From JBFWQM01 sp050249455 (GTDB lineage: Bacteria > Pseudomonadota > Alphaproteobacteria > MPNO01 > VGEU01): DNA of 24,843 nucleotides. This document shows positions 15,047 through 22,661 of the stretch, in pieces. How positions within the stretch are numbered: position 1 is the first letter of the stretch; each line of letters starts with the position of its first letter. The translations under genes and the position numbers were made by a program. The notes under the pieces are model-generated. The model made no database searches and was not told where the DNA came from. It saw nothing but the letters and a program-made list of their open reading frames with translations. The stretch lies in the NCBI GenBank assembly GCA_050249455.1, contig JBFWQM010000059.1, forward strand, positions 1 through 24,843, read 5' to 3'.

Positions 15047-17374
15047 TCAACCGCCGCGCGCCGCACCGATCGCCCGCCAGACGGCTTCCGGCGTCGCCGG
15101 CATGTCGATGTGGCGCACGCCGAGCGGACGCAGCGCATCGATGACGGCGTTGATGACGGCCGGCGGCGCGCCGGTAGCGCCGCTTTCGCCGGCGCCCTTG
15201 ACACCGAGCGGGTTGGTCGGCGACGGCGCCTCGGCGATCGCCACCGCGATCGAGGGCAGGTCGTCGGCCCGCGGCAGGCAGTAGTCGAGCGGCGAAGCGG
15301 TGAGAAGCTGCGCCGTTTCCGGGTCGTAGCGGCAGCATTCCATCAGCGCCTGGCCGACGCCCTGCGCGATGCCGCCGTGGCTCTGGCCAAACAGGATCAT
15401 CGGGTTGATGGCGCGGCCGACCTCGTCCACCGCGGCGAAGCGGTCGAGGCGCACCGCGCCGGTCTCGGCGTCCACCTCCACCTCGCAGACGTGGACGCCG
15501 CACGGGTACGTCGCGTCGGGCAGCTTGAAGTCCGACTCCGCCTGCAGCGGCGGCTCGCCCGCGCGCTCGCACAGGCCGGCGATCTCGAACAGGCCGATCG
15601 ACACGTTGGTGCCGGCCACGACGAAGCGGCCGTCGGCGTAGACCAGGTCTTCCTCCGCCGCCTCGAGGCGCGCGCCGGCGATCGCGCGGGCGCGATCCAG
15701 GATCGTCGCGGCGTTGTTGGCGATCAGCGAGGCGGCCATGATCACCGAGCGCGACCCGTGGGTGCCGAAGCCGCGCGGGATCGTCCCGGTGTCGCCCTGG
15801 ACGAGACCGACGCTTTCGTAGGGCACGCCGAGCCGGTCGGCGATGATCTGTGCGAACACCGTCTCGTGGCCCTGGCCGTGGTTGTGCGTGCCGGTGCGGA
15901 CCTCGACCGTGCCGTCGCCGCGGACGTGCAGGGCGCCCCACTCCATCGGCACGCCGGCGGCGACCTGGATGTAGTTGGCGAGGCCGCGGCCGCGCAGCAC
16001 GCCGCGCGCCCGGCTGGCCGTGGCGCGCGCGGCGAAGCCGTCCCAGTCCGCCAGCGCGAGCGCCGCGTCGAGGTTCGCGGCGTAGTCGCCGCTGTCGTAG
16101 ACGACGCCGGTCGCGGTGCGGAACGGCATCGCCGCGGCGGCGATGTGGTTGCGCCGCCGCAGCGCCACCGGGTCGATGCCGATCGCGGCGGCCGCGGCAT
16201 CCATCAGGCGCTCGATCAAGTAGACCGATTCCGGCTGCCCCGCACCGCGATAGGGCGACACCGTCATCGTGTTGGTATAGGCGGCGCGCACCCGCGCATA
16301 GACCAGCGGGATGTCGTAGACGCCGTTCTGCACCCGCGGTCCCAGCACCACCGGCACCGCCGGGCCGAGGTGGCCGGGATAGGCGCCCATGTTGGCGATG
16401 GTGTCGACTCGCAGCGCCAGCATGCGGCCGTCCGCGTCGAACGCCGCCTCCGCGCGCGAGCGGTTGTCGCGGCCCTGGGTGTCGGTCAGGAAGCATTCGC
16501 CGCGCTCGCCGATCCAGCGCATCGGCCGGCGGAACCGGCGGGCGCACCACGCGGCGACCACGATCTCCGGATACACCGCGCTGCGTCCGCCGAAGCCGCC
16601 GCCGACGTCGGGGCTGACCAGGCGCACCTGCGCGTCTGGCACGCGCAGGATCTCGTGCGCCAGCGCGTGGCGCACCCGGTGCGGGGTCTGCGAGTTGGTG
16701 TGGATGAGATAGGCGTCGCGCGCCGCATCGTATTCGGCGATGACGGCGCGCGGCTCCATCGGCGTGACAGCGATGCGGTTGTTCACCACCGTAACCGACG
16801 CGACGTGGGCCCCCGCGCCGAACGCCGCCGCGCAGGCCGCCTCGTCGCCGTATTCGGCGTCGACGCAGAGATTGTCCGGGATGTCGTCCCACACCGGCGC
16901 GCCGCCGGCCAGCGCCGCGGCCGCGTCGGCGACCGCGGGCAGCGGCGCGTAGTCGACCGCCACCCGTTCCGCCGCTTCGGCCGCCGCCGCCTCGGTCTCG
17001 GCCACCACCACGGCCACCGGCTCGCCGACGTGACGGACCCGGTCGGCGGCCATCACCGCGTTGGGCGGCAGCCGCACCGTCGTCCCGGCGCGGAACCGGA
17101 ACTTGCCGCCGGCGATCTGCATGAAGTCGGTGCCGGGCAGCCCCAGGCCGTCGGCGGCATAGTCGGACGCGGTCAGCACTGCGATGACGCCGGGCCGCGC
17201 GGCGGCCGCCGCCGTATCGACCGCAAGCAGCCTGGCGTGCGCGTGCGGCGAGCGCACGAAGCACAGGCTGGCATGACCCGGGACGGACAGATCGGCGACA
17301 TAGCGTCCATGGCCGCGCAGGAAGCGCTCGTCCTCCTTGCGCCGGACGGACTGGCCGATCCCGAACTGTCCCAT
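15047..17374 (-). CDS. Molybdopterin-binding large subunit, xanthine dehydrogenase/CoxL family
   Basis: A 775-residue catalytic subunit of a molybdenum hydroxylase, the class that hydroxylates N-heterocycles, aldehydes or CO with water as oxygen source. The N-terminal a/b-hammerhead domain (about 18-125) begins with the typical GIGQSVRRKEDERFLRG. Cofactor-binding blocks follow: DVGGGFGGR (256-264), PYRGAGQPES (374-383) and KGAGESGATGAPP near the C-terminus, with the catalytic glutamate E730. The active-site loop reads RGAG rather than the RCSFR of true CO dehydrogenase, so CO is not the expected substrate. The length is normal for a stand-alone large subunit, but no [2Fe-2S] (CoxS) or FAD (CoxM) subunit gene is in the window. 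The start is ATG at 17374 behind GGGAG. It is transcribed divergently from the Rieske operon across a shared promoter region. Confidence 0.93.
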   Translation of the reverse strand: MGQFGIGQSVRRKEDERFLRGHGRYVADLSVPGHASLCFVRSPHAHARLLAVDTAAAAARPGVIAVLTASDYAADGLGLPGTDFMQIAGGKFRFRAGTTVRLPPNAVMAADRVRHVGEPVAVVVAETEAAAAEAAERVAVDYAPLPAVADAAAALAGGAPVWDDIPDNLCVDAEYGDEAACAAAFGAGAHVASVTVVNNRIAVTPMEPRAVIAEYDAARDAYLIHTNSQTPHRVRHALAHEILRVPDAQVRLVSPDVGGGFGGRSAVYPEIVVAAWCARRFRRPMRWIGERGECFLTDTQGRDNRSRAEAAFDADGRMLALRVDTIANMGAYPGHLGPAVPVVLGPRVQNGVYDIPLVYARVRAAYTNTMTVSPYRGAGQPESVYLIERLMDAAAAAIGIDPVALRRRNHIAAAAMPFRTATGVVYDSGDYAANLDAALALADWDGFAARATASRARGVLRGRGLANYIQVAAGVPMEWGALHVRGDGTVEVRTGTHNHGQGHETVFAQIIADRLGVPYESVGLVQGDTGTIPRGFGTHGSRSVIMAASLIANNAATILDRARAIAGARLEAAEEDLVYADGRFVVAGTNVSIGLFEIAGLCERAGEPPLQAESDFKLPDATYPCGVHVCEVEVDAETGAVRLDRFAAVDEVGRAINPMILFGQSHGGIAQGVGQALMECCRYDPETAQLLTASPLDYCLPRADDLPSIAVAIAEAPSPTNPLGVKGAGESGATGAPPAVINAVIDALRPLGVRHIDMPATPEAVWRAIGAARGG

Positions 17375-17409
17375 CGTCTCGACCGCTCCCGACCCCTAGG
17401 CCACCTTCC

Positions 17410-17437
17410 TTGACAGTTATATCGGTACCGGTATATC
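17410..17437 (+). promoter_or_regulatory. Strong sigma70-like promoter for the HTH-Rieske-dehydrogenase operon
   Basis: TTGACA at 17410-17415 is followed after 16 bases by TATATC at 17432-17437. This is the best -35/-10 pair seen in the window. The spacer is filled by the palindrome at 17418-17435, so a bound regulator would block polymerase. The first coding start (17532) is about 90 bases downstream. Confidence 0.6.
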
Positions 17438-17444
17438 TCAACAA
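17416..17444 (-). promoter_or_regulatory. Overlapping minus-strand promoter candidate for the CoxL-like gene
   Basis: Read on the minus strand, TTGTTG (17444-17439) and TATAAC (17421-17416) are 17 bases apart, giving a start site some 35 bases before the ATG at 17374. It overlaps the plus-strand promoter almost completely. Confidence 0.45.
17418..17435. promoter_or_regulatory. 18-base palindromic operator candidate, TATATCGGTACCGGTATA
   Basis: The centre CGGTACCG is perfectly symmetric. One mismatched pair follows, then TATA on each side matches again, and the symmetry continues with some gaps out to 17415-17438. It lies within both divergent promoters, so one dimeric repressor could control both the molybdenum-enzyme gene and the Rieske operon. 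The MarR protein encoded at 14434-14970 is a candidate binder; the GntR and IclR proteins are others. Confidence 0.6.
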
Positions 17445-17531
17445 GCATCAGACCGGCGTGACGTCGTCCTGTCGCCGTCTTTGCCCCAGGCGCCGCGTCC
17501 GTTCGGTCACACAGGCGCGAGGTCGCATCCC

Positions 17532-17771
17532 ATGCCGTCGGCCACCGAGAACCAGGGTTTCAGCTACGACGCGGCGGAGATCGGCATCGACCCCGTCGAC
17601 AAGGTGTATCGCGACGGGCTGGGCGACGGCCTTGAGAAGGTGCTCGGCAAGGGCGCCGACACGCTGGAGGCGATCGTCGCCGGGCTGAACGAGATCGGCG
17701 TGACCGGCCCGGCCGGCCAGCGCTGGACCGAGCCGCTCCTCGAATCCGAACTCAACCGCCTCTCGCGCTAG
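17532..17771 (+). CDS. Small recombinase-like helix-turn-helix protein next to Rieske oxygenase
   Basis: A 79-residue protein. The start at ATG 17532 has GAGG nine bases ahead. The C-terminal half, IVAGLNEIGVTGPAGQRWTEPLLESELNRL, has the pattern of the 'Recombinase' domain of large serine recombinases (LN-x-x-G-x-x-x-P-x-G-x-x-WT followed by a helix), without any catalytic domain. Small proteins of this kind are, as far as I recall, found encoded beside ring-hydroxylating oxygenases and annotated as recombinase-like HTH proteins. The preceding YRDGLGDGLEKVLGKGADTLEAI forms helices. It is the first gene of the operon, 28 bases before the Rieske start. It could be a small DNA-binding regulator or an accessory subunit of the oxygenase; neither is shown. 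Confidence 0.75.
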   Translation: MPSATENQGFSYDAAEIGIDPVDKVYRDGLGDGLEKVLGKGADTLEAIVAGLNEIGVTGPAGQRWTEPLLESELNRLSR

Positions 17772-17799
17772 CCGCCGCGAACCGCAGCGAGGAATGACC

Positions 17800-18849
17800 A
17801 TGCGCACGTCGATCGTCGAGAAGCCCACTTCGGTGGACGACCTCCTGGAAACCGGCCTCCTCAACAACTGGTACCTGGTGTGCCGCGACACCGATCTCGG
17901 CAACAAGCCGCTCGGGCTGAAGCGGTTGAACCGCGACATCGTGCTGTGGCGCGACCAGTCGGGCGGGATCAGGGCGGTGGAGGACTTCTGCCCGCATCGC
18001 GGCGCGCAGCTGTCCATCGGCAACGTCTGCAACGGCAATGTCGCGTGCGCCTATCACGGCGTGGAGGTCAACGGCGACGGCGCGGTCGCAGCGGTGCCGT
18101 CCACTCCCAACAGCCCGCTGATCGGCCAGAAGCTGCTGCGGTCGTATCCGTGCCAGCAGCGGCACGGCGCGATCTGGGTCTATTTCAGCGACGGGCTGAG
18201 CGATGCCCCGCCGCCGCCGCTGCGCTTCCCCGACGAGTTCGAGACCGGCGAGTGGTCCGGCTTCGTCGATATCCGCCACTTCGAGTGCAACTGGCAACTG
18301 GTGCGCGACAACCAGTTCGACCCGGTGCACGGCAGCTTCCTGCATGCCGGCACGCATGCGCTGTCGTGGGGCAGCAAGGAGACCGAGCTCGGCTACCAGA
18401 AGACCGAGCTCGGCTTCGTGGTGTGGCGCAAGAACCAGCAGGGCATCAACCTGGACCGCACCTGGATGCAGCGCTACGAAGGCTGCGGCTTCTGGACCAT
18501 CACCGACCTGCCGTTCCCGCGCAACGAAGGCGGCGGCACGGTGCGCCTGTTCCGCTACCCGACGCCGATCGACCGCGACAACTGCATCACCTACAACTAC
18601 CGCCTGCAGCGCCACACCGGCTGGCGGCGCGACCTGTGGCGGTTCCTCTACAAGAACCGGGTGCAGTACCGCGGCCAGGAGGTGCTGGAGCAGGACCGCG
18701 TCGCGCTGCGCACCATCCCGCGCGACGCCGCGGGGCGCGAGAACCTGCTGCAGATCGACCTCGGCGTCGCGCGCATCCGCCGGCTCTACCGCGACGAGGC
18801 GGAGCGCCAGTTCGCCGCCCTCCACGGCACCGCCGCGGCGGCGGAGTAG
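17800..18849 (+). CDS. Rieske [2Fe-2S] ring-hydroxylating oxygenase, alpha subunit type (second copy)
   Basis: A 349-residue oxygenase, clearly different from the one at 7521-8720. Cluster ligands are C64, H66, C83 and H86 in CPH-x16-CAYH; the usual CPYHGW is CAYHGV here. The mononuclear iron motif is DNQFDPVHGSFLH, with D174, H177 and H182. The late EQDRVALRTIPRD matches the C-terminal block of phthalate/vanillate-type oxygenases. GAGGA at 17789-17793 sits six bases before the ATG at 17800. The ATG at 17794 would overlap the ribosome binding site and is less likely. The next gene, a dehydrogenase, begins six bases after the stop, so hydroxylation and dehydrogenation probably act in one pathway. 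No reductase partner gene is present. Confidence 0.92.
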   Translation: MRTSIVEKPTSVDDLLETGLLNNWYLVCRDTDLGNKPLGLKRLNRDIVLWRDQSGGIRAVEDFCPHRGAQLSIGNVCNGNVACAYHGVEVNGDGAVAAVPSTPNSPLIGQKLLRSYPCQQRHGAIWVYFSDGLSDAPPPPLRFPDEFETGEWSGFVDIRHFECNWQLVRDNQFDPVHGSFLHAGTHALSWGSKETELGYQKTELGFVVWRKNQQGINLDRTWMQRYEGCGFWTITDLPFPRNEGGGTVRLFRYPTPIDRDNCITYNYRLQRHTGWRRDLWRFLYKNRVQYRGQEVLEQDRVALRTIPRDAAGRENLLQIDLGVARIRRLYRDEAERQFAALHGTAAAAE

Positions 18850-18855
18850 CGCGCG

Positions 18856-19722
18856 ATGAAGGTCGGCGTGATCGGCCTGGGCCGCATGGGCGGCCCGATG
18901 GCCCGCAACATCGTCAAGGGCGGCCACACGGTCACGGTCTACGACGTCCGGCGCGAGGCGGCGCAGGCCATCGAAGGCGCGAGCGCGGCGGCGAACCCGG
19001 CGGCGGTCGCGGCCGCGTCCGACGCGGTCCTGATCAGCGTTCCGGGGCCGGAGGAGGACGATGCGGTGATCCTGGGCGCCGACGGCATCCTGGCCGGCGC
19101 CAGGGACGGCCTCCTCGTCATCGACGCGACGACCATCACCGTGCCGCAAACCCGCACGCTTGCCGCGACGTGCTCCGCGCGCGGGCTCGACTACCTGGAC
19201 GCGCCGGTGAGCGGCGCGCACCACGGCGCCGTCGCCGGCACGCTCACCGTGATGGCGGGGGGCGACGCGGCGGCGTTCGCACGCGCAGAGCCGGTGTTCA
19301 AGTGCGTCGGCACCAACATCCGCCACATCGGGCCGACCGGCTGCGGCACGGCGATCAAGCTGATCAACCAGGCGGTCTACGTCAGCTACATGTCGGCGTT
19401 CGCCGAAGGCCTCGCGCTCGGCGACGCGGTCGGCATCCCGCTGGAGACCATGCTCGACGTGCTGGGCAGCTCCGCCGCCGGCCACCCGATGATCGCCACC
19501 AAGTACGACGAGATCCGCGGCAAGGCGAACACCAGGTTCGCCATCGAGCGGGCGACCCTGTTCCTCGACCTCGCGCAGCAGGCGTTCCGCGACGTCGGCT
19601 GCACCACGCCCGTGTTCGACGCGGCGATGGACTCCCTGCGGCGTGCCGAGGGCCTCGGCCTCGCCAACGAGGATATCATCGTCGCGCGCAGCAAGTACCT
19701 CGGGCCAGACGCCGGCCGATAG
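18856..19722 (+). CDS. NAD(P)-dependent oxidoreductase, 3-hydroxyisobutyrate dehydrogenase family
   Basis: A 288-residue beta-hydroxyacid dehydrogenase. The Rossmann domain starts at the first residues with GLGRMG (7-12) and has D30 after the second strand, favouring NAD over NADP. The substrate motif is LDAPVSGAHHGAVAGTLTVMAGG (112-136). Lysine 168 and N171 in GTAIKLINQA are the catalytic and substrate-binding residues of the family. It oxidises a 3-hydroxyacid to a semialdehyde or keto acid, or runs in reverse. It lies six bases after the Rieske gene and ends the operon. The family also includes tartronate-semialdehyde reductases and glyoxylate reductases; which one applies cannot be told here. 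Confidence 0.92.
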   Translation: MKVGVIGLGRMGGPMARNIVKGGHTVTVYDVRREAAQAIEGASAAANPAAVAAASDAVLISVPGPEEDDAVILGADGILAGARDGLLVIDATTITVPQTRTLAATCSARGLDYLDAPVSGAHHGAVAGTLTVMAGGDAAAFARAEPVFKCVGTNIRHIGPTGCGTAIKLINQAVYVSYMSAFAEGLALGDAVGIPLETMLDVLGSSAAGHPMIATKYDEIRGKANTRFAIERATLFLDLAQQAFRDVGCTTPVFDAAMDSLRRAEGLGLANEDIIVARSKYLGPDAGR

Positions 19723-19737
19723 CGGCGCTACATCGGC
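19715..19737. terminator. Bidirectional hairpin spanning two convergent stop codons
   Basis: GCCGAT (19715-19720) pairs with ATCGGC (19732-19737), and inside it AGC pairs with GCT across a two-base bulge. The hairpin covers the stop codons of both the dehydrogenase (+) and the TRAP large permease (-), which are five bases apart. It could terminate both transcripts, but no T run is seen. Confidence 0.35.
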
Positions 19738-21038
19738 ATTCCCATCACGGTCGGCAGCCACAGCGCCAGCACCGGGAACACCGTCAGGATCGACAGCCGG
19801 ATCAGGTCGGCCGCGAGGAACGGCATGATCCCGCGGAAGATCGTCTGCAGCGGGATGCTTTTGGCGATCCCGTGAAGCACGAACACGTTGATGCCGATCG
19901 GCGGCGTGATCAGCCCGATCTCGATCACCATGACGTTGATGATGCCGAACCACAGCGGGTCCATGCCCATGCCGATGATCAGCGGGAAGACGAACGGCAG
20001 GGTGATGACCATCGCGGCCACCGTGTCGAAGATGCTGCCGAGGACGAGGTACATCGCGTGCAGCATGAAGATGACGACCAGCGGGTGCAGCCCCAGCGAC
20101 TGCACGTAGGCCACCATGTCGTCGGCCATGTGCGACAGCGTCACGAAATAGGTGAACACGTTGGCGCCGACGATTATCAGGTAGATCAGGCCGGTCGAGG
20201 CCGCCGTCTCGCCCAGAACGGTGCGCATCACCTTCCACGTCAGCCGGCCGCGCAGCACCGTGAAGATGAACGCCAGGCACACCCCGACCGAGGCCGCCTC
20301 CACCGCCGTGAACACGCCGCCGTAGATGCCGCCGCTGACGATGACGATCAACACCAGTACCTGCCACGCGCCGCGCAGCGCCGCCCACTTCTCCGACCAC
20401 GGCATCCGCGGACCGGCCGGTCCCGCTTCCGGATTGAGCCGGACATAGACGATCACCGCGACGAGGTGCAGCGTGACGGCGATGATCGCGGGGATGATCG
20501 CGGCGACGAACAGCGAGATGATGAACTGCTCGGTCAGCACCGCATAGAGCACCATGATCACCGACGGCGGGATCAGGATGCCGAGCGTCCCGCCGGCGGC
20601 TATCGCGCCGGTGGCGATCGAGGGCTGGTAGCCGCGCCGCAGCATCTCCGGCAGCGCGACCCGGCCCATCGTCGCGGCGGTCGCGACCGAGGAGCCGCAG
20701 ATCGCGCCGAACCCGGCGCAGCCGCCGATCGTGGACATCGCGAGCCCGCCCCGGTAGTGGCCGACCAGCGCGTAGGCAAGACGGTAGAGGTCGGTCGACA
20801 GGCCTGCGGCGGTGGCGAAGCTGCCCATCATCAGGAACAGCGGGATGACGCCGAGGTCGCGGTGAGAGAAGACCGCGGACGCCTCCGTCTTGACCAGGCT
20901 GAGCGCCGGGTCCCAGCCCAGCATCATCGCGACGCTGGCGACGCCCGACAGGCCCATCGCCACGCCGATCGGCACGTGCAGCGCGATCAGGGCGAACATG
21001 CCGGCGAGCCCGATCAGGGCGATGGTCAACGAGTCCAA
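19728..21038 (-). CDS. TRAP transporter large permease (DctM family)
   Basis: A 436-residue membrane protein with about 11-12 hydrophobic segments, the sodium-coupled transport subunit of a TRAP system. DctM landmarks are VPIGVAMGLSGV near the start, GVIPLFLMMGSFATAAGLS, the GFGAICGSSVATAATMG hairpin, GTLGILIPPSVIMVLY, FTAVEAASVGV and LITPPIGINVFV. The start is TTG at 21038, preceded by GGAG eight bases upstream on its strand. It lies 22 bases after the small permease and is the last gene of a three-gene operon. TRAP systems carry organic acids and related compounds; the substrate is unknown. Confidence 0.93.
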   Translation of the reverse strand: MDSLTIALIGLAGMFALIALHVPIGVAMGLSGVASVAMMLGWDPALSLVKTEASAVFSHRDLGVIPLFLMMGSFATAAGLSTDLYRLAYALVGHYRGGLAMSTIGGCAGFGAICGSSVATAATMGRVALPEMLRRGYQPSIATGAIAAGGTLGILIPPSVIMVLYAVLTEQFIISLFVAAIIPAIIAVTLHLVAVIVYVRLNPEAGPAGPRMPWSEKWAALRGAWQVLVLIVIVSGGIYGGVFTAVEAASVGVCLAFIFTVLRGRLTWKVMRTVLGETAASTGLIYLIIVGANVFTYFVTLSHMADDMVAYVQSLGLHPLVVIFMLHAMYLVLGSIFDTVAAMVITLPFVFPLIIGMGMDPLWFGIINVMVIEIGLITPPIGINVFVLHGIAKSIPLQTIFRGIMPFLAADLIRLSILTVFPVLALWLPTVMGMPM

Positions 21039-21060
21039 GCTGGCGCTCCGCGATTCTTGT

Positions 21061-21657
21061 CTATCGACCGCGTTCGGGCTCGTCGTGGATGCCGAGCGTG
21101 ATGTCCTCGTCGCTCGCCGGCAGCATGCCGCCGGGGCCGGCGGCGTTCAGCAGCGCGCGCCGGACGTGGCCGGCCAGCACCACGGCCTGCACCGGCACGC
21201 ACGCCACCGCCAGGATCGACGCCGCCGTCCACCACGGCCAGGTCAGCAGCTTCACCGTCATCGTCGAGTTGCCGGACCGGAACTCCTCGCCGGCGAAGAT
21301 GACGAGCTGCCAGGCGAGCAGGACGAAGAACACGAACGTCAACGCCGCGCCGAACACCTCGAGCCAGTTGGCTGCGCGGCTTCCGAGGGCGCCGCCGAGG
21401 AAGCGGATCGTGACATTGTTGCCCTGCAGCAGCCCGGCGGGGAACGCCGACACGACGACCAGCCCGAGCAGCAGCCGCGTGGCGTCGTCGACGCCGGGGA
21501 TCGGCAGCGAGAACAGCCAGCGCAGCATGACGTCGAACAGCGTCAGGAATGCCGCGGTGAACAGAGCGGAGACCCCGATCAGGGCAACCCAGCGCGTCGG
21601 GCCGTCGAGGCGACGGCTGGGGGCGAAGGTCCCGTCCACGGCCGTCCCGCCCGCCAC
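21061..21657 (-). CDS. TRAP transporter small permease (DctQ family)
   Basis: A 198-residue membrane protein with four hydrophobic segments at about residues 22-46, 60-79, 98-122 and 142-165. These include DVMLRWLFSLPIPGVDDATRL, LLQGNNVTI and GEEFRSGNSTMTVKLLTWPWW, all typical of DctQ. It partners the large permease to hold the binding protein. The start is uncertain: GTG at 21657, two bases after the binding-protein stop, was chosen because AAGGG lies ahead of it. GTG at 21639 behind GGCGGGA is nearly as good. A much longer open frame reaching 22305 lies inside the binding-protein gene and is not real. Confidence 0.88.
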   Translation of the reverse strand: MAGGTAVDGTFAPSRRLDGPTRWVALIGVSALFTAAFLTLFDVMLRWLFSLPIPGVDDATRLLLGLVVVSAFPAGLLQGNNVTIRFLGGALGSRAANWLEVFGAALTFVFFVLLAWQLVIFAGEEFRSGNSTMTVKLLTWPWWTAASILAVACVPVQAVVLAGHVRRALLNAAGPGGMLPASDEDITLGIHDEPERGR

Positions 21658-21659
21658 CG

Positions 21660-22661
21660 TCAGCTGCCCTTGCGGATTTCCGCCAGAAGCCGGACGAAGG
21701 TGTCGTACTTCTTCTGGCCGTCCGGCGTCTCCGCGATCCATTTGTCGAGGACCGGCTTGGCGAGCGCCGCGCCCTTGGCGAAGTCGGCGTCCGACGGCGT
21801 ATAGATCTTGTGCGAAGCGTCGCCGGCGATCTGCTTGCGCGCATCCTGGCCGACGATGTCGAACCCGCCGCCGCCGTTGACCGCGAACACCTCGCCGCTG
21901 TGCTTGTCGATCACCGCCTTGGTCTCGGCCGGCAGGCTGTCCCACGACTTCTTGTTCATCCCGATCGCGAGCGGCAGGACTCCGAGCGGGATGGCGTAGT
22001 GGTGCTTGACGACCGGCAGCATCCGGAACGTCGTCAGGGTCGAGAACCCGGTGTAGGCGCCGTCGACGACGCCGCGGCTGAGCGCCTCCGTCGTCTCGGT
22101 GATGGACAGGCCGATCGGCACGCCATTCAGCGCCTTCACGACGTCGGAGTGCACTGCCGCCGCGGAGCGCACCTTTATGCCTTTCAGGTCGAACACGGAG
22201 TCGATCGGCTTGGCGGTCTGGACGTGGTAGGTGTCGGTGGAGAAGACGCCGAGCACCTTGAGCTCGTCGAGCCCGCCGATCATGCCCATCTTGTACATCC
22301 GCCACATCGCGACGGAGGCTTCCTTGCCGTTGCGCGCCAGGAACGGCATCTCGAACAGGCCGAAGTCGGGGAAGCGGCCGGGCGTGTAGCCCGGGTCGAA
22401 ATAGGCGATGTCGGCGACACCGTCCTTGATGAGGTCGTAGTACTTGGACGCGTCGCGTCCCAGAGAACCGCCGTAATAGCCGCGAAGCTTGATCTTGTCG
22501 CCGGCCTCGGCGTTCACCGCGTTGATGAACGGCTGGACGAGGTGGACGATGACCACGCTCTTCTCATGCGTGAAGGCGGCGATCCGGATCTCGCGCTGCG
22601 CCTGGGCGGGCGATGCGGCGAACGGCAGGACCAGAAGGGCTGCGATCAAGAATCGCTTCAT
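21660..22661 (-). CDS. TRAP transporter substrate-binding protein (DctP family)
   Basis: A 333-residue periplasmic protein. AAAGGGAA stands ahead of the ATG at 22661. The signal peptide is residues 1-22, MKRFLIAALLVLPFAASPAQAQ. DctP features include an early SLGRDASKYYDLIKDGVADIAYFDPGY, FEMPFLARN and DLKGIKVRSAAAVHSDVVKALNGVP, where the arginine usually clamps a ligand carboxylate. SRGVVDGAYTGF, KKSWDSLPAETKAVID and a C-terminal KWIAETPDGQKKYD follow. It delivers the ligand to the permeases encoded next in the same operon (gap of two bases). A carboxylated ligand is likely; its identity is not readable. Confidence 0.93.
   Translation of the reverse strand: MKRFLIAALLVLPFAASPAQAQREIRIAAFTHEKSVVIVHLVQPFINAVNAEAGDKIKLRGYYGGSLGRDASKYYDLIKDGVADIAYFDPGYTPGRFPDFGLFEMPFLARNGKEASVAMWRMYKMGMIGGLDELKVLGVFSTDTYHVQTAKPIDSVFDLKGIKVRSAAAVHSDVVKALNGVPIGLSITETTEALSRGVVDGAYTGFSTLTTFRMLPVVKHHYAIPLGVLPLAIGMNKKSWDSLPAETKAVIDKHSGEVFAVNGGGGFDIVGQDARKQIAGDASHKIYTPSDADFAKGAALAKPVLDKWIAETPDGQKKYDTFVRLLAEIRKGS

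Noticed and set aside
15047..17374. Carbon monoxide dehydrogenase large subunit
   Set aside because: The active-site loop is RGAG, not the RCSFR of form I CO dehydrogenase, and the partner subunits are missing.
15110..17413. A 767-codon plus-strand frame opposite the CoxL-like gene
   Set aside because: It is a mirror of the codon structure of the molybdenum-enzyme gene, with an Arg/His/Val-rich translation and no recognisable motif.
17880..21101. A plus-strand open frame of more than 1000 codons across the Rieske, dehydrogenase and TRAP genes
   Set aside because: It is rich in Arg, Ala, Pro and His, has no domain pattern, and is out of frame with well-recognised proteins. Long spurious frames are expected at this GC content.
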